Below are positions 1 through 9,474 of a stretch of 64,000 nt of DNA, piece after piece; the stretch's first letter is position 1, and the number at the start of each line of letters is the position of its first letter. The notes below the pieces were generated by a model. That model was not told the origin of the DNA, made no database searches, and saw only the letters and a list, made by a program, of their open reading frames with translations. The position numbers and the translations under genes were made by a program. The DNA is taken from the NCBI RefSeq assembly GCF_008124615.1, contig NZ_VNIB01000002.1:104524-168523 (forward strand). Direction: 5' to 3'. The stretch comes from Geothermobacter ehrlichii. GTDB taxonomy: Bacteria > Desulfobacterota > Desulfuromonadia > Desulfuromonadales > Geothermobacteraceae.

Positions 1-981
1 GTCGGCGTTGCCGGTATCGCCGCCGTTGAGGAGCAGGCCGCCAAGGGCGATGGGAATGACGAAAATGTTGATGGCGAAGATATAGGCCGGAAAGCGCCAC
101 ATGGCGTGGCGGATGTGGTTTTCATCCGAGTTTTCGATGACCATGATATGGAACTGGCGTGGCAGGAACATGAAGGCCATCATCGAAATGAAGGTCAGAC
201 TGAACCAGGAGATGTAAGGGATCTGTTCGGTGTCGATGACCACCAGGTTGACGCGCTCGGGAAATTCCCTGAGAAAACGGTCGAAAATATCGGTAAAACC
301 GTCGAAAAGTCCGTAGGTAACGAAAACGCCGACCGCCATGAAGGCCACAAGCTTGATGATCGATTCCAGGGCGATGGCGGCGACCATGCCCTCATGCTGT
401 TCGGACGCGTCGAGATGGCGTGCCCCGAAGAGCACGCCGAAAAGACCGAGCAGCAGGGCGGTGATGAAGGCGGTGTCGACGTAGCCGGGAAGCCGCGGCA
501 GGAAATGCCCCACCCCTTCACTGACCACGGCCGGCGGCAGGGTCAGGATGTCGAATGTATGGGAGACCGCCTTGAGCTGCAGGGCGATGTAGGGCATGAT
601 GCCCACCACCGAAAAGATGGTGACCAGGGCGCCGAGGTAGGCCGATTTTCCGTAGCGGCTGGAAATGAAGTCGGCGATGGTAGTGATGTTCTGTTCCTTG
701 CTGACGCGGACGATGCGGCGCAGCAGAAACCACCAGGTGAAGGCGATGAGGGTCGGCCCCAGATAGATGGTCAGAAAATCGAGGCCGATGGTCGCCGCCC
801 GGCCGACGCTGCCGTAGAAGGTCCAGGAGGTGCAGTAGACGCCGAGCGACAGGGAGTAGATGGCCGGGTTGGAAATGATGCTCCGACCCGCTTCCCGTCT
901 CTTGTCGGCATAATAGGCGACAAGGAAGAGCAGCCCGAGATAGAGCAGGGAGATGGTAGCGACAAGTTTGACTGAAATCAT
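1..981 (-). CDS. Sodium:solute symporter-type sensor kinase, N-terminal part (partial)
   Basis: Reading the minus strand from ATG at 981 gives about 327 residues of a polytopic membrane protein that runs off the left edge. The motif SLGVYCTSWTFYGSVG followed by IYLGPTL is typical of the symporter domain in CbrA-type sensor histidine kinases, where the transporter domain precedes PAS and kinase domains. Only the transporter part is visible, so the kinase part is inferred and a plain SSS permease is the alternative. The start overlaps the stop of the upstream small membrane gene by 4 bases (978-981), which suggests translational coupling. Confidence 0.75.
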   Translation of the reverse strand, partial: MISVKLVATISLLYLGLLFLVAYYADKRREAGRSIISNPAIYSLSLGVYCTSWTFYGSVGRAATIGLDFLTIYLGPTLIAFTWWFLLRRIVRVSKEQNITTIADFISSRYGKSAYLGALVTIFSVVGIMPYIALQLKAVSHTFDILTLPPAVVSEGVGHFLPRLPGYVDTAFITALLLGLFGVLFGARHLDASEQHEGMVAAIALESIIKLVAFMAVGVFVTYGLFDGFTDIFDRFLREFPERVNLVVIDTEQIPYISWFSLTFISMMAFMFLPRQFHIMVIENSDENHIRHAMWRFPAYIFAINIFVIPIALGGLLLNGGDTGNAD

Positions 982-1223
982 GGAAGTTTCAGGTCGTCTC
1001 CGTTGCCATGGCTGTCGTCATGGTCGAGCTGAAGGGAGAACAGGAAGATGACCAGGATTGACAGTGGCCATCCGAGCATCAGGTAGAGGACCAGAACGGG
1101 AATGCCGAACAGGGTATCAGGCTTGTTGAAGATATGAATGAAGGGATAGTTGAGCATGATGATGCCCAGCAGAAAGCAGAGAATCCAGGCTTCGCGCAGC
1201 CGGTGTGGTTCGCTCTTCTTCAT
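978..1223 (-). CDS. Small two-helix membrane protein upstream of symporter/kinase
   Basis: This encodes 81 residues starting MKKSEPHRLREAW. I chose the ATG at 1223 because a purine-rich GGAAAAGG lies just upstream; longer in-frame extension toward 1358 looks non-coding. Two hydrophobic segments lie at about residues 12-30 and 41-64, separated by a short loop (FNKPDTLFGIP), and the tail is acidic and His/Asp-rich. The layout resembles small partner subunits encoded before SSS-family transporters. The 4-base overlap with the symporter gene supports a shared function, probably assembly or regulation of the transporter. No enzymatic motif is present. Confidence 0.65.
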   Translation of the reverse strand: MKKSEPHRLREAWILCFLLGIIMLNYPFIHIFNKPDTLFGIPVLVLYLMLGWPLSILVIFLFSLQLDHDDSHGNGDDLKLP

Positions 1224-1525
1224 GGCCTTTTCCGGTCCCCCGTTTTTGCCCCGCCGCACCTGGGGTTTTGCGCGGCAATGCCGGCTCTGCGCTTGACGCC
1301 TGCGCCGGGGCCTGTAACAATGGCAAAATCCCGTGTGGGCCAGGGCGATACTTGTCAACTTAACCCGTTGAATTTACAATTACATTAACACAGTTGCCGG
1401 AGCTGTAAAGAGATCGGTTTCCGGTTGTTTCCCGCAACGGGGCGAAAGAGAACTCCCGGCTCCCCGTTTTTTTCTGGCCTGAATCCCGCCATCCTCCGCC
1501 GGGGGACGGCGCTGTCTGAGGATCG
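1224..1525. other. Divergent intergenic region
   Basis: These 302 bases separate the minus-strand symporter operon from the plus-strand TPR gene, so both promoters should lie here. A TTGACA is readable on the minus strand near 1343, but it has no acceptable -10 at normal spacing. An AT-rich stretch at 1355-1390 (ttaacccgttgaatttacaa) is the least GC-rich part and the likeliest promoter area. I see no hairpin terminator or RNA gene. Confidence 0.4.
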
Positions 1526-3256
1526 ATGCAGCCTTTGACGAAATTCATCCCGCTTGTTCTGGTCTTTTTCACGGTTCTTCTCTTCTGGGGCTGTTCGCCC
1601 GCAGGCCGAAACGTGGCAGGTACCCCGGCAAACCCGGCCGGCCGGGGGCTTCGCCTGCCCGATCCTGAATCGCTCGCATTCTATCACTACACCCGGGCAC
1701 GGCTGCTGGCGAACGATGGCCAGCTTCAGGAAGCGGAAGCCGCTCTGTTGTCGGCGCTCGACTTCGATCCACGTTCGAGTCAACTGAGGCTTTATCTTGG
1801 GCAGTTGCGGTTGCAGATGGACGATCCCAAAGGCGCGGCGCGGGCGGTCGAGGAAGCCCTGATCGAAGCGCCCGACTTTCTCGATGGCCACCTTTTCCTT
1901 GGCGGTCTCTACTTCAATCTGCGCGATTATCGTCTGGCCGCGGCCCATTTTGCCGAGGCGGCCCGAATCGCCCCGGAAAGGGAAGCCGTCTGGTTGCATC
2001 TGGGGCTTTCCTATTTCAGGCTCGGCGAGCACGACAAGGCGGTCGAGGTTTTCAAAAACTTTCTGGACAAAAAGCCCGATTCGGCCGCCGGGCTGGTTCA
2101 GCTGGCACGCAGCTACCGAGCGGCGGAACGTTTTGACGAGGCCGAAACGGCCTACCAGCATCTGATCGATCTGCAGCCTGACCATCCCGTGGGTTATCTC
2201 GAGCTGGGAGAGATGCTGATCGAGCAGGGAAATTTCGCGGCGGCGGAAAGGGTTTTCCGGCTGGGCGTAGACCGGGTCGGGCAGCCGAACCTGCTGCGGC
2301 ATCGCCTGGTCGGTATCCTGGTTCGCCAGCAGCGTCCGGACGAGGCCCTTGACCTGCTCGACGTACTGCTGCGCGACAATCCGGATGATCTTGAGGCCAA
2401 GCGCAAAACCGGCCTGCTGCTGCTGGAAAAAGGGGACTGGAGTAGGGCCGCCCGGGCGTTCAGGCAGGTGCTGGAACGCCGGCCGGATCTCGACCGTGTT
2501 CGTTATTTTCTTGGCCTGGCCCAGGAACGTGGCGGACGCTGGCAGGAGGCGCTGGCGACTTTCGAACTTATCTCCGACACGTCCGAGCTCCATCCTGACG
2601 CCGTCTTTCACCGGGCTTTCGTCCTGCAGCAGATGGAGCGGTTTGAACAGGCTGTTGCCCTTCTGCTGGAGCTGATCGATTCTGGACATGGACGATCGGA
2701 CGTTTACGATTATCTTGCGGCGCTGTACGACCGACTGGGGCAGAAAGAGAAAGCCCTGCAGACTCTCGAAAAGGGGTACGGTCTCTATCCCGATGCCATC
2801 GATCTTCTGTATCGGCAGGGAGTGGTCCTTGAGCGAAACGGTGAACACGAAGCGGCGGTCGACATCATGCGCCAGGTTCTGGTCCGTGATCCGGATCATC
2901 CCGAGGCTCTCAACCATGTCGCCTACAGTTACGCCGAGGCCGACAAAAATCTCGACGTCGCCCTCGAAATGGTGCAAAAAGCGCTGAAACGGAAGCAGGC
3001 GCCCCATATCTACGACACCCTGGGCTGGGTCTATTACCGGCTAGGGAGGCTGACCGAGGCCCGGAGCGCCCTGGAAAAGGCCATTTCCGGTTTGCCGCAG
3101 GACGCCATTGTCTGGGACCATCTGGCGACGGTCTATGCCGAACTCGGCGAGAGCGCCATGGCCGCGGAGGCCTGGAAGAAGTCGCTGGAACTGAAACCCG
3201 ACCAGCCCGGCATAGCCGACAAACTGAACCGGCTGGAGAAAGCAGGTCGTCGATGA
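1526..3256 (+). CDS. TPR-repeat lipoprotein
   Basis: The 576-residue product starts with a hydrophobic signal sequence ending FWGC, an atypical but plausible lipobox, so it is probably a lipoprotein on the outer face of the cell. The rest is almost entirely tetratricopeptide repeats, with recurring A-A-x-x-x-x-x-A-L-x-x-x-P-x helices from about residue 50 to the end (for example ALEKAISGLPQDAIVWDHLA). TPR arrays act as protein-binding scaffolds. GAGG precedes the ATG at 1526. The stop overlaps the next gene by 4 bases (ATGA at 3253), so the two are coupled. Proteins of this type before a LolB-like gene are common in Geobacter relatives; the precise partner is unknown. Confidence 0.85.
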   Translation: MQPLTKFIPLVLVFFTVLLFWGCSPAGRNVAGTPANPAGRGLRLPDPESLAFYHYTRARLLANDGQLQEAEAALLSALDFDPRSSQLRLYLGQLRLQMDDPKGAARAVEEALIEAPDFLDGHLFLGGLYFNLRDYRLAAAHFAEAARIAPEREAVWLHLGLSYFRLGEHDKAVEVFKNFLDKKPDSAAGLVQLARSYRAAERFDEAETAYQHLIDLQPDHPVGYLELGEMLIEQGNFAAAERVFRLGVDRVGQPNLLRHRLVGILVRQQRPDEALDLLDVLLRDNPDDLEAKRKTGLLLLEKGDWSRAARAFRQVLERRPDLDRVRYFLGLAQERGGRWQEALATFELISDTSELHPDAVFHRAFVLQQMERFEQAVALLLELIDSGHGRSDVYDYLAALYDRLGQKEKALQTLEKGYGLYPDAIDLLYRQGVVLERNGEHEAAVDIMRQVLVRDPDHPEALNHVAYSYAEADKNLDVALEMVQKALKRKQAPHIYDTLGWVYYRLGRLTEARSALEKAISGLPQDAIVWDHLATVYAELGESAMAAEAWKKSLELKPDQPGIADKLNRLEKAGRR

Positions 3257-4020
3257 ACCGCGTGCTTCTGCATTTGCTCATGCTGCTCTCGCTGGCCGCC
3301 TGCGCACCGCTGGCCGGCAGGGAGGCTGCTCCGGTTGCCGTCGATCCCGCTCCGCTTCTCGCCAGTGTGCGTCGGGCCGCCGACCTGGCTGACAGTCTGC
3401 GCGGCCTGGCTCAGGTCAGCAGTGACAGTCCGGGAGGACATTTCAGCGCCAGCCAGGCCATCCTTGCCGCCAGGCCGGACCGGCTTCGGACCGAGGCTTT
3501 GAGCATGTTCGGTTCGCCTCTGATGATTTTGGCGACCGACGGCGCCACCCTGCACGCCTGGCTGCCGGGACAGAACCGTTTCTATGCCGGGCCGGCGACA
3601 GCGGACAATCTCCGCCGCTTTCTGCATCTGCCTCTTTCCCTGCCCGATCTGGTGCGCCTGCTGCACTATGACATTCCGCTGATGGGGGGCGAGGCTGCAG
3701 GTAGCAGGGTCGGGGATGCCTGGCAACTGGTGGTGACCGAGGGGGAGCGGCGGGCGGTTGTCCGTTTCGACGCGAAGTTGCGGCCGGTTTCTTTCCGGCT
3801 GTTAACAGGCGAAAAGGAGCTGTTCAGCGTCAGTTACGGGCATTTTGCCGCCAGTGACGGCTTTCCGCGCCGCATTCGTTTCGAACAGAGGTCCGAGAAC
3901 AGAAGACTGCAGATCGATTTCAAAAGCCTGGAACTCGGTCCCGGGCTCGATGACAGCCTTTTTCGCCTGAAGCCGCCGGCAGGTGCGGTTTTCTATCCGC
4001 TGCAAGGAGCCGATTCATGA
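3253..4020 (+). CDS. LolB/DUF4292-like outer membrane lipoprotein
   Basis: The product is 255 residues with a lipoprotein signal (LLSLAAC, mature Cys at about 17). The body alternates beta strands in a LolB-like pattern (LRGLAQVSSDSPGG, DRLRTEALSMFGSPLMIL, ATLHAWLPGQNRFYAG, DLVRLLHYDIPL), as in DUF4292 proteins. Members of this fold bind lipid or lipoprotein in the periplasm or at the outer membrane. It is translationally coupled on both sides: a 4-base overlap with the TPR gene and another with the ABC substrate-binding gene at 4017. Homology to true LolB is only at fold level, so a role in lipoprotein insertion is an inference. Confidence 0.7.
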   Translation: MNRVLLHLLMLLSLAACAPLAGREAAPVAVDPAPLLASVRRAADLADSLRGLAQVSSDSPGGHFSASQAILAARPDRLRTEALSMFGSPLMILATDGATLHAWLPGQNRFYAGPATADNLRRFLHLPLSLPDLVRLLHYDIPLMGGEAAGSRVGDAWQLVVTEGERRAVVRFDAKLRPVSFRLLTGEKELFSVSYGHFAASDGFPRRIRFEQRSENRRLQIDFKSLELGPGLDDSLFRLKPPAGAVFYPLQGADS

Positions 4021-5645
4021 ACAGAACGACAGTTCTGGCCGCTCTGTTTCTTCTGGCCGTTCTGGGGCTTGGAGGGTGCAAGGAAAGGACGGCCGAGGTC
4101 GCCATGCCGGAAAAGGATGCCCCCCCGGCCTACGGCGATACCTTCATCGAGGCGTCGATTGCCGAACCGAGCAATCTGCTGCCCATCCTGGCCACCGATG
4201 CCTCGTCGGCCGACATCAACGGCCTGGTCTACAACGGGCTGGTGCGCTACAACAAGGATCTCATCCTCGAGGGGGAGCTTGCCGAATCCTGGGAGATTTC
4301 CCCGGACAACCTGACCATTACCTTTCACCTGCGCAAGGGAGTCAAGTGGCACGACGGTACCCCCTTCACCTCGGCCGACGTGCTGTTCACCTACCGGCTT
4401 TACGTCGACCCCAATACCCCGACCGCCTACGCCGAGGCCTACCGGCAGGTGGAGAAGGCCGAGGCGCCCGATCCCTACACCTTTCGCGTGACCTATCCCA
4501 AACCCTACGCCCCGGCACTCGGCAGCTGGGGAATGAACATCCTGCCCAAGCACCTGCTCGAAGGCAAGGATATCACCAAAAGTCCGCTGTCTCGTCATCC
4601 CGTCGGTACCGGGCCCTATCGGTTTGTCGAGTGGAAGCCGGGTGAAAAGGTCGTTCTCGAGGCCAACGAGAATTATTTCGAGGGGCGTCCCTACATCAAG
4701 CGGGTGGTTTACCGTATCGTTCCCGACCAGTCGACCCAGTTCATGGAATTGCGCTCCGGCGGGCTCGACTTCATGGAGCTGACGCCGATCCAGTATCGGA
4801 CACAGACCGACACGACGGCCTTCAAGCGGTTGTTCGCCAAGTACCGCTATCTGGCATTCAGCTACACCTATCTCGGCTACAATCTCGAGCGTCCCCTGCT
4901 CCAGGACCGGCGGGTCCGGCAGGCTCTGAGTTACGCCATCGACAAGCAGGAGATCATCGAGGGGGTGCTGTTGGGGCTGGGCCAGGTGGCCACCGGGCCC
5001 TACAAGCCGGATACCTGGGTTTACAATGCCAACGTAAAGCGGTACAGTCACGACCCGGACAGGGCGCGACGCCTGTTGGCCGAAGCCGGCTGGAAGGATA
5101 CGGATGGTGACGGAATACTGGACCGCGATGGCGTTCCCTTCCGTTTCACCATTGTCACCAACCAGGGGAACGACTTGCGCGTCAAGTCGGCCGAGATCAT
5201 CCAGCGCCGGCTCAAGGAGATCGGCATCGAGGTCAAAATCCGTGTGGTGGAATGGGCGACCTTTCTCAAGGAGTTCATCCATCCCGGCAATTTCGACGCC
5301 TGCATTCTCGGTTGGCGTGGCGGGCCCGAGCCCGACCAGTACAATATCTGGCATTCGAGCAAGATTGGTCCCAGGCAGCTCAACTTCATTCACTATCGCA
5401 ATTCCGAGGTGGATGAGCTGCTCGAAAGGGGGCGCCGGACCTTCGATCGGGCTGAGCGGAAGAAGATCTATGACCGGTTCCAGGAGATTCTGGCCGAGGA
5501 CCAGCCTTATACCTTCCTCTACGTTGCCGAGGCGCTGCCGGCCGTCTCACGCCGTTTCCGTGGTATCGAACCGGCGCCGGCCGGCATTTTTCACAATTTC
5601 ATCCGCTGGTACGTTCCGGCCGGTGAGCAGAAATACGCCCGCTAG
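4017..5645 (+). CDS. ABC transporter substrate-binding lipoprotein, peptide/nickel (family 5) type
   Basis: The 542-residue product has a lipobox (LGLGGC, Cys at about 20) and the body of family 5 extracellular solute-binding proteins. Recognisable segments are [48 protein letters not shown] and [17 protein letters not shown]. Such proteins bind oligopeptides, dipeptides or metal chelates and deliver them to a DppBC-type permease. AAGGAG precedes the ATG. Permease genes lie downstream at 5681 and 8157. No ABC ATPase is encoded in this window, so energising subunits must be elsewhere. Confidence 0.9.
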   Translation: MNRTTVLAALFLLAVLGLGGCKERTAEVAMPEKDAPPAYGDTFIEASIAEPSNLLPILATDASSADINGLVYNGLVRYNKDLILEGELAESWEISPDNLTITFHLRKGVKWHDGTPFTSADVLFTYRLYVDPNTPTAYAEAYRQVEKAEAPDPYTFRVTYPKPYAPALGSWGMNILPKHLLEGKDITKSPLSRHPVGTGPYRFVEWKPGEKVVLEANENYFEGRPYIKRVVYRIVPDQSTQFMELRSGGLDFMELTPIQYRTQTDTTAFKRLFAKYRYLAFSYTYLGYNLERPLLQDRRVRQALSYAIDKQEIIEGVLLGLGQVATGPYKPDTWVYNANVKRYSHDPDRARRLLAEAGWKDTDGDGILDRDGVPFRFTIVTNQGNDLRVKSAEIIQRRLKEIGIEVKIRVVEWATFLKEFIHPGNFDACILGWRGGPEPDQYNIWHSSKIGPRQLNFIHYRNSEVDELLERGRRTFDRAERKKIYDRFQEILAEDQPYTFLYVAEALPAVSRRFRGIEPAPAGIFHNFIRWYVPAGEQKYAR

Positions 5646-5680
5646 GAGCGGGACGAAATGGGGGCAGGGGAGGTGACCAG

Positions 5681-6655
5681 GTGCTGAGATATCTCGGCAA
5701 ACGGCTGTTGCTGATGATTCCGCTGCTGATCGGGATCACCCTGATCTCCTTCGTCGTCATTCATCTGGCGCCGGGAGAGCCGACCGACCTGCAGACGGAA
5801 CTGAATCCCGAAGCCAGCGTCGAGCTGCGTGATCGCCTGCGCGCCCAGTACGGCCTCGACCGGCCGATACACGTCCAGTATGTCGACTGGCTCGGACGGA
5901 TGGCGAAACTCGATTTCGGCCGCTCGTTCTCCGGCGACCACCGGCCGGTTCTAGACAAGATTCTGGAGCGGTTGCCGGTCACCATCCTGATCAACGTGCT
6001 GTCGATCACCCTGATTCTCGTCGTCGCCATCCCGGTGGGAATCCTGTCCGCACTGCGACGCAATTCGCTGTTCGACCGGGCAACGACGGTGCTGGTCTTC
6101 ATCGGCTTTGCCATGCCGTCATTCTGGCTGGCGTTGCTGATGATGGACTATCTCGGCGTCCGGCTCGGCCTTTTTCCCATCGCTGGCCTGCGTTCGCTGG
6201 GGCATGAATACCTGAGCACGTTCGGCCAGGTGAAGGACTATGTCGCCCATCTGGTCATGCCGGTGTTCGTTTCCGCCTTCGGCGGTTTGGCCGGATTCAG
6301 CCGCTACATGCGTTCGAACATGTTGGAAGTCATCCGACAGGATTACATTCTGACCGCCCGCGCCAAGGGGCTGCCGGAAAGGGTGGTGATCTGGCGACAC
6401 GCCCTGCGCAATGCCCTGCTGCCGCTGATCACCATTCTTGGCCTTTCGGTCCCTGGGCTGATTGGTGGCAGCGTCATCTTCGAGACCATTTTTGCCATAC
6501 CCGGCATGGGCAAGCTTTTCTACGACGGTGTCATGATGCGCGACTACCCCCTGATCATGGGCGTGCTTGTCCTCGGCGCCATGCTGACGCTGGTCGGCAA
6601 TCTACTGGCCGACATCGGTTACGCCCTTGCTGATCCGCGCATCAGAAAGTCCTGA
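5681..6655 (+). CDS. ABC transporter permease, DppB/OppB type
   Basis: The 324-residue product has an N-terminal helix ([20 protein letters not shown]) typical of the DppB family, about six membrane spans, and the EAA-like loop [20 protein letters not shown] that docks on the ATPase. The start is GTG at 5681, supported by a purine-rich AGGGGAGGTGA just upstream. It should form one half of the channel for the binding protein at 4017. The DppC-type partner is not adjacent but lies 1.5 kb downstream, beyond two unrelated genes, which is an unusual order. Confidence 0.9.
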   Translation: MLRYLGKRLLLMIPLLIGITLISFVVIHLAPGEPTDLQTELNPEASVELRDRLRAQYGLDRPIHVQYVDWLGRMAKLDFGRSFSGDHRPVLDKILERLPVTILINVLSITLILVVAIPVGILSALRRNSLFDRATTVLVFIGFAMPSFWLALLMMDYLGVRLGLFPIAGLRSLGHEYLSTFGQVKDYVAHLVMPVFVSAFGGLAGFSRYMRSNMLEVIRQDYILTARAKGLPERVVIWRHALRNALLPLITILGLSVPGLIGGSVIFETIFAIPGMGKLFYDGVMMRDYPLIMGVLVLGAMLTLVGNLLADIGYALADPRIRKS

Positions 6656-6671
6656 CCGCAGGACGTCAGTC

Positions 6672-7445
6672 ATGAGGTATTCGTACATGATTTTCAGATG
6701 GTGTTGTGTTGGACTGCTCATTCTGTTTGTGGCCGGTTGCGCCGTTCACCGTCAGTCCGAGGTGGTGATTGTCGATACCGACGATGATGGCATTATCGAC
6801 GCTCTCGATCGATGCCCGCAAACACCCCCGAAACAGGCTGTCGACCGTTTCGGCTGCTCGGACGACGCCGACCATGACGGTGTGTTCGACAGTGACGACC
6901 GCTGTCCGGATACCCCGCCGCAGGTGGTGGTCGACCTGAAAGGATGTGGCAGGGACGGCGATGGCGACGGCGTGTTCGACGGTATCGACCGCTGTCCCAA
7001 GACGCCGGCCGGCGTTGCTGTCGACGCGGAAGGTTGCCGTCGCAGGGAACCCGCTGGTGAACGGATGCCTGAACCGGAGCCGGACAACGTTCAGACACCC
7101 GAGTCGCTCGAGCTCAGCCTGCGTTTCCATACAGGGAGCTGCCGGCTTCTGCCCGGTAATCGCGACGAACTGGAACGGGGCATCCGTTTTCTGCGACGAC
7201 ATGCCGCCGCCGAGGTCGTGGTGGAAGGACATACCGACAGCGTCGGGCCGGCCGGTTACAATCTCAAACTATCGAAAAAGCGCGCCGAGGTCGTGGCCCT
7301 GATGTTGCGGCAGGCGCTTGGGACCGATGCGCCCCGCATGCGGGTCGTCGGCTTCGGCGAAACCCGGCCGGTTGCCGACAACGCCACCCAGCAGGGACGC
7401 GAACGCAACCGCCGGGTCGTGCTTCGCATCATCAACAGACACTGA
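6672..7445 (+). CDS. OmpA-family lipoprotein with thrombospondin type-3 repeats
   Basis: The product is 257 residues from ATG 6672, with AGGACG upstream. A lipobox (ILFVAGC) is followed by three calcium-binding type-3 repeats of the form DxDxDGxxDxxDxCPxTP (about residues 35-120), each with a conserved Cys pair partner. The C-terminal third is an OmpA peptidoglycan-binding domain (VVVEGHTDSVGPAGYN, LSKKRAEVV, GFGETRPVADN, GRERNRRV). The protein should tether the outer membrane to the cell wall. It sits between the two permease genes of the peptide ABC transporter, with which it has no obvious functional link. Confidence 0.88.
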   Translation: MRYSYMIFRWCCVGLLILFVAGCAVHRQSEVVIVDTDDDGIIDALDRCPQTPPKQAVDRFGCSDDADHDGVFDSDDRCPDTPPQVVVDLKGCGRDGDGDGVFDGIDRCPKTPAGVAVDAEGCRRREPAGERMPEPEPDNVQTPESLELSLRFHTGSCRLLPGNRDELERGIRFLRRHAAAEVVVEGHTDSVGPAGYNLKLSKKRAEVVALMLRQALGTDAPRMRVVGFGETRPVADNATQQGRERNRRVVLRIINRH

Positions 7446-7499
7446 TATCGGTCGCCACCGGCCGTGAAAGGGGTTGGCGCCCAACGGCGCCGGCAGGAC

Positions 7500-8144
7500 A
7501 TGAAGAAGATGGCACGCAAGAATCTGAAACTGGGAGAAATGCTCGTCGGCGCGGGCATCATCGATGAATTCCAGCTCAACTCGGCCCTGTCGCTGCAGCG
7601 GAATCTCGGCGGCCGGCTCGGGCAGGCACTGATCCGACTCGGTTACATCAGCGAGGACAGGCTGCTGAGCTTTCTGTCCGAGCAGCTCAATTGCCCGCGG
7701 GTGAACCTGGCGGAGGAAAGGATACCGGCTGATCTGAGGGAGCTCGTTCCCGAAGAGAAGGCGCGGCAGTTCAACGTCGTGCCGATCCGTCGCGGTGCCA
7801 TGTCGGGAACGGCCTATCTGCTGGTGGCCATGAGCGATCCGACCAACCTGATGGTCATCGATGCCCTGCAGTTCATGACCGGCTGTCGTATCCGGCCGGC
7901 CATCGCCCCGGAAAGCGAGATCAGCCAGGCGATCGATCGCTGCTACGGCAGGGACGGGAGCGAAGCGCCGCATCCGCCGTTGCGACAGGACGGCGACGGC
8001 CCGGTTGCCGGCAGCAAACGGCAGGGTGTCGAAAACGGTGTGCTGCAGCGCCCCCGTTCCACCGAGATGAAGCTGCAGGCGCTGCTGCAGAAGCTGCACG
8101 AACTCGGCGTACTGACCCGGCAGGAATACGAGGAACTGAAGTGA
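7500..8144 (+). CDS. MshEN-domain protein with SHOCT-like C-terminus
   Basis: From ATG 7500 this is 214 residues. ATG 7509 (MARKNLKLGEML) has the better-spaced AGGA and may be the true start; a GTG at 7464 is also in frame. The N-terminal 150 residues match the GspE/MshE N-terminal fold (LGEMLVGAGIIDEFQLNSAL, LGQALIRLGYISEDRLLSFL, DPTNLMVIDALQFMTG), which binds cyclic di-GMP in MshE-type ATPases. The last 30 residues (LLQKLHELGVLTRQEYEELK) resemble a SHOCT helix pair. No ATPase domain follows, so it may be a free-standing c-di-GMP sensor. Nucleotide binding is inferred from the family. Confidence 0.72.
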   Translation: MKKMARKNLKLGEMLVGAGIIDEFQLNSALSLQRNLGGRLGQALIRLGYISEDRLLSFLSEQLNCPRVNLAEERIPADLRELVPEEKARQFNVVPIRRGAMSGTAYLLVAMSDPTNLMVIDALQFMTGCRIRPAIAPESEISQAIDRCYGRDGSEAPHPPLRQDGDGPVAGSKRQGVENGVLQRPRSTEMKLQALLQKLHELGVLTRQEYEELK

Positions 8145-8156
8145 GTCACGGCTGAC

Positions 8157-9002
8157 ATGGCGCGAGGTTTTTTCAAGGAAATCGTCTGGCGGCGGTTGCG
8201 GCACAATCGCATGGCCATGGTCGGGGCGGGGCTGGTTCTGGTCATGTGCCTGCTGGCTCTTGTCGCCCCTCTTTCGTCGGTCGATCCCGGTGCCATCGAT
8301 ATCGGTGCCCGGCTGCAGCCGCCCGGTCCGGGCCACTGGCTCGGGACCGACGATCTGGGACGGGATGTCTTCATCCGTCTCTGCCACGGCGCCCGCATCT
8401 CGCTGCTGGTCGGTTTTGTCGCCGTAGGCATCGCCACCTTCATCGGCGTGATCCTCGGCGCCGTGGCCGGTTACTACGGTGGTGTCTGGGATGCGGTTAT
8501 CATGCGCTTCGTCGACATCATGCTCTGTTTTCCGTCCTTCTTTCTCATCCTTGCCGTCATCGCCTTTCTTGAACCGTCGATCTGGAACATCATGATCATC
8601 ATCGGCCTGACCGGCTGGATGGGCGTGACGCGCCTGGTACGGGCCGAGTTCCTCTCCCTGCGCGAACGGGAATTCGTCCTGGCCGCAAGGATCATCGGCG
8701 CGTCCGATTTCAGGATTATCTTCCGTCACATTTTGCCCAATGCCCTTTCTCCTGTTCTGGTTCACGCCACTCTCGGGGTCGCCGGCGCCATTCTGACCGA
8801 AAGCGCCCTGTCCTTTCTCGGCATCGGCGTTCAGCCGCCGACGCCCTCCTGGGGCAACATGCTCATTGCCGGCAAGCAGATGCTGGGGACCGCCTGGTGG
8901 CTTTCGGCCTTTCCCGGCCTGGCCATCCTGCTGACCGTGCTCGGTTACAACCTGCTGGGCGAGGGGATCCGTGACGCCCTCGACCCGAGAATCAGGGACT
9001 AG
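8157..9002 (+). CDS. ABC transporter permease, DppC/OppC type
   Basis: This 281-residue membrane protein has the DppC N-terminus (WRRLRHNRMAMVGAGLVL), the conserved lumenal stretch HWLGTDDLGRDVF, and the EAA loop VLAARIIGASDFRIIFRHI. It is the expected partner of the DppB-type permease at 5681 and of the binding protein at 4017. It is separated from them by the OmpA-like and MshEN genes but lies in the same run of closely spaced plus-strand genes, so co-transcription is still plausible. The ribosome binding site is weak. Confidence 0.9.
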   Translation: MARGFFKEIVWRRLRHNRMAMVGAGLVLVMCLLALVAPLSSVDPGAIDIGARLQPPGPGHWLGTDDLGRDVFIRLCHGARISLLVGFVAVGIATFIGVILGAVAGYYGGVWDAVIMRFVDIMLCFPSFFLILAVIAFLEPSIWNIMIIIGLTGWMGVTRLVRAEFLSLREREFVLAARIIGASDFRIIFRHILPNALSPVLVHATLGVAGAILTESALSFLGIGVQPPTPSWGNMLIAGKQMLGTAWWLSAFPGLAILLTVLGYNLLGEGIRDALDPRIRD

Positions 9003-9006
9003 GCGC

Positions 9007-9438
9007 ATGAAAGTGCAACCGATGATCGCCGCCGATCCCGAAACCTTGGTTCGGCAACGGGTGGAAGCCTTTCGCCGGCGGGATTTCGGTTTTATCTACG
9101 ATTCCTACCATCCCGAAGCGCTCTTCCGGCAACAGTTTCCCGACCGCGACGGCTATCTGCGTTACGCAAAAGAGGAGATCGCGTCGCAGATGCGCATTGA
9201 ACGATTCCGGATTCTGAAGGCCCGGCAGCGTCAGGAGCGGGCGGAGGTGATTTTTCACCAGCTGCTGATGACCGCTTCCGGCGCCCAGGAAAGTTTCGAA
9301 ATGGCCCTGCTGGAGCGGATCGGCGGTCGCTGGCTCTACCTGGGCAGCCAGCGCATGGATCGCGCCATGTTTCAGGGCCGGCCCGAAGAGCTCGGCTTTG
9401 CCGATTTCGAAACGGCGCCGGAGCGGATCTTCTTCTGA
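9007..9438 (+). CDS. YchJ-like NTF2-fold protein
   Basis: The product is 143 residues from ATG 9007, only 4 bases after the permease stop. The sequence (LVRQRVEAFRRRDFGFIYDS, DRDGYLRYAKEEI, FHQLLMTASGAQESFEMALL) resembles the middle NTF2-like domain of YchJ/UPF0225 proteins. The zinc-binding SEC-C cysteine motif usual at YchJ ends is missing. NTF2-like folds often bind small ligands, but no catalytic residues are evident here. Function unknown. Confidence 0.6.
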   Translation: MKVQPMIAADPETLVRQRVEAFRRRDFGFIYDSYHPEALFRQQFPDRDGYLRYAKEEIASQMRIERFRILKARQRQERAEVIFHQLLMTASGAQESFEMALLERIGGRWLYLGSQRMDRAMFQGRPEELGFADFETAPERIFF

Positions 9439-9474
9439 TGACCAGATGTTGCCGGTGGCGAACGGAGGCTGTCC

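Noticed and set aside
1338..1348. Minus-strand TTGACA as the symporter-operon promoter
   Set aside because: No acceptable -10 lies 16-18 bases downstream.
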